Shown: positions 59,061 through 64,000 of the stretch, in pieces
Numbering within the stretch: position 1 is the stretch's first letter
How the letters are laid out: every line of letters starts with the position of its first letter
NCBI GenBank assembly: GCA_022496805.1
Contig: CM040085.1
Location: forward strand, 9,825,811-9,889,810
DNA: 64,000 nucleotides
Reading direction: 5' to 3'
DNA from: Pohlia nutans
Lineage: Eukaryota; Streptophyta; Bryopsida; Bryales; Mniaceae
The notes under the pieces: generated by a model
The model's input: the letters and a program-made list of their open reading frames with translations, nothing else
The model's database searches: none
What the model was told of the DNA's origin: nothing
Position numbers and translations under genes: made by a program

Positions 59061-62038
59061 ATAAATTCAGGTGACGAAATTGGAAGGGGTATTAGGGTAT
59101 CTATTACTCAATGGGAAGGGGCTTAGGTATACAAAACACCTTTGTTTGTATTGTGTTGTATTGTATTGTTTTGTCAAATGAAAACTTGCAAGAAATTTTT
59201 GGTTTTTCCTTGAGACATCCTACTTAGAAATTGAGTAGAAAACACCTTAGACTTTAAAATTCACCCACAACATAACATTTTGAATATTTAAGGCCCAAGT
59301 CTCTTTGCCTTTTATAGTTTAAAACATTGTATATGGAAGGCATTGAAGAGCGTGTCCATGATATGGTGAAACTACATGTTAAATTGAAGCTACAACATTG
59401 TAGATGGAATATTGACACTAAAGATGGAACACCCCACCTTCATGTTCAAGAATGTTAAAAAGGTGTCAATTTTATACTTCTTGGATGTTTTAAAACAAAT
59501 AAAATAAATACAAAATGTTGTGTGGATAATGACATTGATGATGCTATAGTCAAGTGCATCATGAAATGATTAAAAGTTCAATGATTGAAGAACTTTTGGA
59601 AACTCAATAACCTTTGAAACATTTAACTCTATTCAAGAGTTCCAGAATAGGTGACATGAAGATATCATGGGCCAAGTAGGTTGATTGGAAATATTTCGTT
59701 AGCGAGTTTCAAAGTAGCCACTTCCATCCAATTGTGGTTCTCATAGTTGAACAAAAGTTGCCATTTGGTACTCACATTCAACAATTCTTGCAATATTTGA
59801 AATTGCCGGCCATTCTAAGATGTTTGTTTTCATTGTTGAAATTTCATCATCATGCTTTATGATTGGAAACTCATTTTCATACTTCGTCCAACAAAACAAC
59901 TCATCTTCCAAATCAAGAGAAGATGGGGTTTCAAAGTACCGACCACTTGTCCCGTCATATTGGTCTTCTTGTTCCCATTCCAATGTTGCAAGCAATCAAT
60001 GTTGAACATAATTTGCCTCACTGTAAACTACTGTACGTTAAGGCCAGTTTCATCACCCAAGTGTCGAAATAATTTAATTTTAGAATTCAAACTGTATAAA
60101 TTGTCATTTTTTAATTTTTTAATTTTGAAAAATTTACTAATTTATGTATTTTCAGATTTCACAACAAACTAAAGACATTCAAATAAACTTTTCTATGTTT
60201 TTTGGATTTCGATCTACAAGTTTATCAAAATTTGGCCATGATACTCCGACTTTTGTCTAATTATTTACGAAACTGACCTGAACGTAGGGTACTCTATTGA
60301 GTCGACTATTGAGTCGACATGATTGCAACTGTAAGTGTACGTTTTCAATCGACACTGCTGCGATTCTTGGTTTAGGGTTTGGGAGTCGTTGAATTGCAGA
60401 AGAAATTGCTTGCTCATCGGGTACTATAATGCAGATTGTTCCGTAACCAGTTGTTAGGGTTGCAGAAATAAGAGCCAGGCTTAGGGCTTGGAACAGACAC
60501 TGGTCTCCCTCCTCGGCATTTCCGTCTCTCCCGTCGACAAATGCAATGCCAGTCTCGTGAGTTCCGCAGCAGGTAACTTATTACGTCTGAGCATTTCATT
60601 TTACGAGCTGCACAAGATAACCCCGAAATGGAGGAATTCTCCCTGATCTTATATATTTTCGCGTACGCACAACTTAGTCGGAGCAGGGCTCCTTTTTGGG
60701 TTTTTGAGATAATACCCACATGGCTACAGTATCTTTAAACATCAGTGCTGTTATGGGGACTTTGTGATTTTTTTGGGTTAAATTAGCTGGCTACATTGGT
60801 CCAAGTTTAGTTAGATTCGTGCCATACTATGGCGATCTAAAATTTCCAGAGAGTGCATTTGAATGGCGAGGCAACATATGTAGACATTTGCAAAGATGCA
60901 AAAAGTTATCTGGCTCCATTGAATATTTCTATGTTGAGTATCTGGCTACAATCATTGATTTTTACACCCAAATTTTGTAAGGAGCTGTCACCAAGTAGAA
61001 AATTCTGGTGCAATTTAGCTTTGATAACCTAAAAAAGTAGGACTGAGTTGGAGCTGGGAAGGATAAGCACGACATTAGCAGAAAGAGATCCTCATGACGA
61101 AGCCGGAACGTACGAGGACAAATGCTAATTTGATAGCAGTTTAGGGTTTGTCGTGAGCGAGTTCAAGATCTTCTTGTTGGCGCTAGTTACCAATGGTAGG
61201 AATTAATGCATGGTGTCTCCATGCTACATAGTTGGATTGTCACTAGCTTCAATTTGAATTACATGATTCTCGCCTGGTGGTTCAGCTTCGATTGGCGGAC
61301 AGTTTAGTGTAAGTTACTGTTTGCAATTAGTGTTATCAACAGTATGTCTTTGTTTATGTTTTGCTAAGTCGGTGATGAGTCATTCTGCTGAAGGAATCAG
61401 ACACCGGTGAGGGCGGTGACCGCCTTTTGTCGGTCGTTACTGCAACCGTCCACCACCAGCTTCTTCTTCTTCTTCTTTTATTTTTGATTTTTGATTTTTG
61501 ATTTTGATTTATTTTAAATTTTAAATTTAATTCAATTCTTTCGAACATCACCAGCTTTTCCAGGAACCTCACAGTTACTACCCGGCGCTCAGACCACGCG
61601 CTGCAACCGCCCCGTCACCACTGGGTTCAACCCCGGAAAATTCCATCCCAGCAATCCACGCCGCCAAGGCGCCCTCCTAGGCCGCCACCTGGCACGGCCA
61701 CAATGACTCACGCCATTAGCGGAGCCTCCCCCGACCTCCCGCGCCTACTCCACCGGCTCCTTCACCCCACATGCCTGCGATCATATATGATGCCGGCTGC
61801 AAATATCTTACGGACCCTCCTCCGATCGTCTCGATTCTAGCCGATCCCAAGGTTGTGAAGATCAATTCGAGGACTGATTCAAGGTTTTCGGCGTCGAATT
61901 TGGTGCTATAAGTCCAAACTTCTGACTCAATCAAGGTACCGACATGGTTTCTAGAGCGTGAATTTCTTTCTAAGGAGGCTGTGGAAAGTTTGAGATTCTT
62001 TATTTTGATGTTTGGGTTTTCTCATCTAGTGGTAAGGC
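59061..62038. other. intergenic DNA, no gene called
   Basis: An acidic 84-codon minus-strand frame (59741-59995, starting MLATLEWEQEDQYDGTSG) looks more protein-like than its neighbours but has no recognised family and no exon context. GC-rich sequence from 61380 may be the promoter side of the following gene. Nothing else is supported. Confidence 0.35.
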
Positions 62039-63010
62039 GTGAGAATTGGATTAGATCGGAGTTTATTTGAAAAATTGATTGCGGAGGGTTTTGTGATAGG
62101 GAACGGATCGGATGTTTTAGTTACTTACTTCCGTGAATTTGAAGTTGTAACAGTAAACGAAGTTTGTTTCGATTGGGATGTTGTTTTTGTGCTGTGGAAT
62201 GGTGGAGGTGTTTGTTCTGAGGTCGTGTCGGTGTGTGAAGGTTTGAGGAACAGGGGAGATTGCTGTAAAAGGAGGAGAATCGCACAAGGAGGAAGCTGCT
62301 GAAGCTGATTTCATATCGAGAGAATTATAGTTAAGGTTAGTATTATCGTTCTTCTTCTACTGGTATGGTGAAGTGTGTCATTAAAACCTATTAGCTGTTT
62401 GTTGTCTTGAGGTCGGTGAATCGGCAAGTTTCATTTCAATTTTAGAGGAATTTTTCAACTAGCTTTGAGTTGGCGAGCGGTGAATACCCCGAGTTCACTA
62501 AAATATATATGTCTCCCCTGTTGGCAGAAGTGAACCTGAGTTTGCAGATTCAGAAGTATTTTGGGTGGATTTTTAGATAGATTGACTAACATAGTAGACT
62601 TCATACTCTTATAGATCACCTGAGTTATTCATTTTTCTATCTGTACAAGTGGCGATGGTGTCATTGCTTAGTACAACTAGCGATCTTCACCATGAGTAGT
62701 GAACACCCGGAGTTCACTAACTCATATGTCTCCCCTGTTTGGTAGAATTGAACCCTTTTCTGCAAATTCAGAAGTATTTCGGTTGAATTTTTAGGTGGAT
62801 TGACCTCAAATATAGATCACCTGAGTTGTTCAATTCTCCATCTGTACACGTGGCGATGGTGTCGCTACGAAGTCCCTAAAAACTTGTCTTTTAGTGAGAT
62901 ACTTCACCCATGGAACTTGGCTCTTAGTACAACTAATGATCTTTTTTGTTGTTGTGTCTTTTCATGTCCAAGTAGATAAAAAGATGTGTGATACTCTTGA
63001 CATGTTGCAG
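62039..63010 (+). promoter_or_regulatory. probable 5' leader exon and intron of the coiled-coil gene
   Basis: A leader exon could end at a donor TTAAG/GTTAGT (62335/62336), with the acceptor TTGCAG at 63005-63010. The intron of about 675 bp contains a diverged tandem duplication of roughly 215-230 bp: GAGTTCACTAA...TATGTCTCCCCTGTT...CAGAAGTATTT...AGATCACCTGAGTT at about 62485-62690 and again at about 62705-62945. The exon limits are inferred from splice consensus only. Confidence 0.45.
62485..62945. repeat. diverged tandem duplication inside the leader intron
   Basis: Two successive blocks share TATGTCTCCCCTGTT, ATTCAGAAGTATTT, ATAGATCACCTGAGTT, GTGGCGATGGTGTC and CTTAGTACAACTA in the same order, about 220 bp apart. 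Confidence 0.75.
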
Positions 63011-63054
63011 GGTTTACGAAGTATTTCAGCAGAGGTTCGGGACAGGCAACGAAA

Positions 63055-64000
63055 ATGAACATGGACCCGATTGCGGAGGGGTCTCACGAAGGCATGTCTA
63101 CGAGCAGCCGTAAATTGTCGACCCGCGAAGTTGAGGCTAACAACCAGTTGGAGCAGCTGAAGCGGGAAAATGAGCGTTTGAGGGCGACGAAAACGAAGAC
63201 CAATTTAGCTCCGATGATTCCAGACGAGTCACCACGCACTTTGCAGGCTCGGGAGCAGCTGGAGCAGTTGAAACTGGAGAATGAGAGGCTGACGGCAAGC
63301 CGGCTCGCACCGTCGGCTCCGCCCATGCCGCCCATGTCTTCCCGCACGTACCAGAATTGGGACCGGAGCGTCCAAGCAGATGAGCAGTCTGGAAAAATTA
63401 GTTATCCCAGCATTGCTGCGTATCCATCACCTCAGGCTCATGTCGATGCTCCATCGATGACCCGGACGGCACCCAATTTACCTCCAGCTGGAATGTCTCC
63501 TCGAACTATGCAGGCCATGGAGGAGCTGCAAGCATTGAAACAAGAGAATGCGAAGCTTGCGTCCAGTAAATTGGCTCCCAAGAGTGTGCAGCAGGCTCTT
63601 GGGGATCAGCAGTCTCGTATGTCGCCACGGACTGTCCAGGCCCTCGAAGAGCTGAATAATCTGAAGAAGGAGAATGAAAAGCTTGCAGCCAGTAAAACTG
63701 TGGCTGGACCAGCTCCAGCATCTCGAGTAGCTGGAGATCAAACTTCTCGGGTTTCTCCTCGGACCGTACAAGCTTTGGACGAATTGAACGCGCTCAAGAA
63801 AGAGAATGAAAAGCTTGCAGCCAGTAAAACTGTGGCTGGACCACCTCCAGCATCTCGAGTAGCTGGAGACCAAACTTCTCGGGTTTCTCCTAGGACTGTA
63901 CAAGCTTTGGAGGAAATGAACAATCTGAAGAAGGAGAATGAGAAGCTTGCAGCCAGTAAAGTGGCCGGACCATCTCCACCATCTCGAGTAGCTGGAGACC
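63055..64000 (+). CDS. repeat-built coiled-coil protein, N-terminal part, runs off the window
   Basis: From ATG 63055 the frame is open to the window edge (315 codons). Reading upstream to 63011 is also open, so an earlier start is possible. The N-terminus (STREVEANNQLEQLKRENER, about 21-40) already shows the heptad pattern. Repeats with the core SPRTVQALEELNNLKKENEK and LAASK follow at residues about 58, 147, 189, 233 and 277. They are linked by Pro/Ala/Ser-rich spacers (TVAGPAPASRVAGDQTSR). The last three units are spaced exactly 132 bp (44 residues) and are nearly identical in DNA. Leu/Glu/Lys heptads predict a short coiled coil per unit, preceded by an SP(R)T site that suits proline-directed kinases. 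No signal peptide or TM segment is seen. I do not recognise the family; a cytoskeletal or scaffold role is a guess. Confidence 0.75.
   Translation, partial: MNMDPIAEGSHEGMSTSSRKLSTREVEANNQLEQLKRENERLRATKTKTNLAPMIPDESPRTLQAREQLEQLKLENERLTASRLAPSAPPMPPMSSRTYQNWDRSVQADEQSGKISYPSIAAYPSPQAHVDAPSMTRTAPNLPPAGMSPRTMQAMEELQALKQENAKLASSKLAPKSVQQALGDQQSRMSPRTVQALEELNNLKKENEKLAASKTVAGPAPASRVAGDQTSRVSPRTVQALDELNALKKENEKLAASKTVAGPPPASRVAGDQTSRVSPRTVQALEEMNNLKKENEKLAASKVAGPSPPSRVAGD

Noticed and set aside
59741..59995. 84-codon acidic minus-strand frame as a gene
   Set aside because: Protein-like composition but no recognised family, no exon partners and stops on both sides; kept only as a remark.

Overview
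The window reads as nuclear DNA of a land plant, most likely a non-seed one (bryophyte, lycophyte or fern grade). The evidence is a 17-exon STRUBBELIG-type LRR receptor kinase, GT-AG introns of about 70 bp to 1.2 kb, AT-rich intergenic DNA, and a transposon mix dominated by class II elements that is unlike a typical flowering plant. The species cannot be fixed from the sequence alone.

Host genes are few. (1) 17.06-19.48 kb, minus strand: a three-exon CaMK-type Ser/Thr kinase with all catalytic motifs but one in-frame TAA just after DFG. (2) 45.55-54.16 kb, plus strand: an intact 17-exon SRF-like receptor kinase whose CDS sums to 2202 nt (733 codons plus stop), with HRD changed to HRN and DFG changed to DCG. 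(3) 63.06 kb to the window edge, plus strand: the 5' part of an unrecognised coiled-coil gene built of 132-bp tandem repeats.

The rest is layered mobile DNA. From 4.3 to 15.7 kb lie pieces of a decayed gene that I read as a Crypton-like tyrosine recombinase (ZMYM/QRICH1/KIAA1958-like). It is broken by a 583-bp MITE with 8-bp target duplications, a 1.3-kb inverted-repeat element, a 3.8-kb pogo/Tigger transposon at a TA site, and several more MITEs. A PIF/Harbinger transposase relic lies at 33.3-34.5 kb (minus) with a possible partner ORF at 29.6-31.0 kb. A LINE 3' fragment with a CCHC knuckle and an apparent restriction-like endonuclease lies at 57.6-58.7 kb.

The most striking pattern is a family of at least seven non-autonomous elements bounded by TTAA and starting CCCC/TTAA... 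or CCCTT..., the signature of piggyBac. Copies are at 0.56, 14.1, 22.9, 35.6, 39.4, 40.9 and 51.1 kb. The 51.1-kb copy sits inside another MITE, and a sister of that MITE at 53.8 kb shows the empty TTAA site. Other notable structures are a 1.39-kb palindrome with GC-rich palindromes near its centre, a 331-bp CACTA-ended hairpin of nested hairpins, and a satellite array of about 185-bp units nested in two elements. All calls come from reading the sequence; no database search was run.
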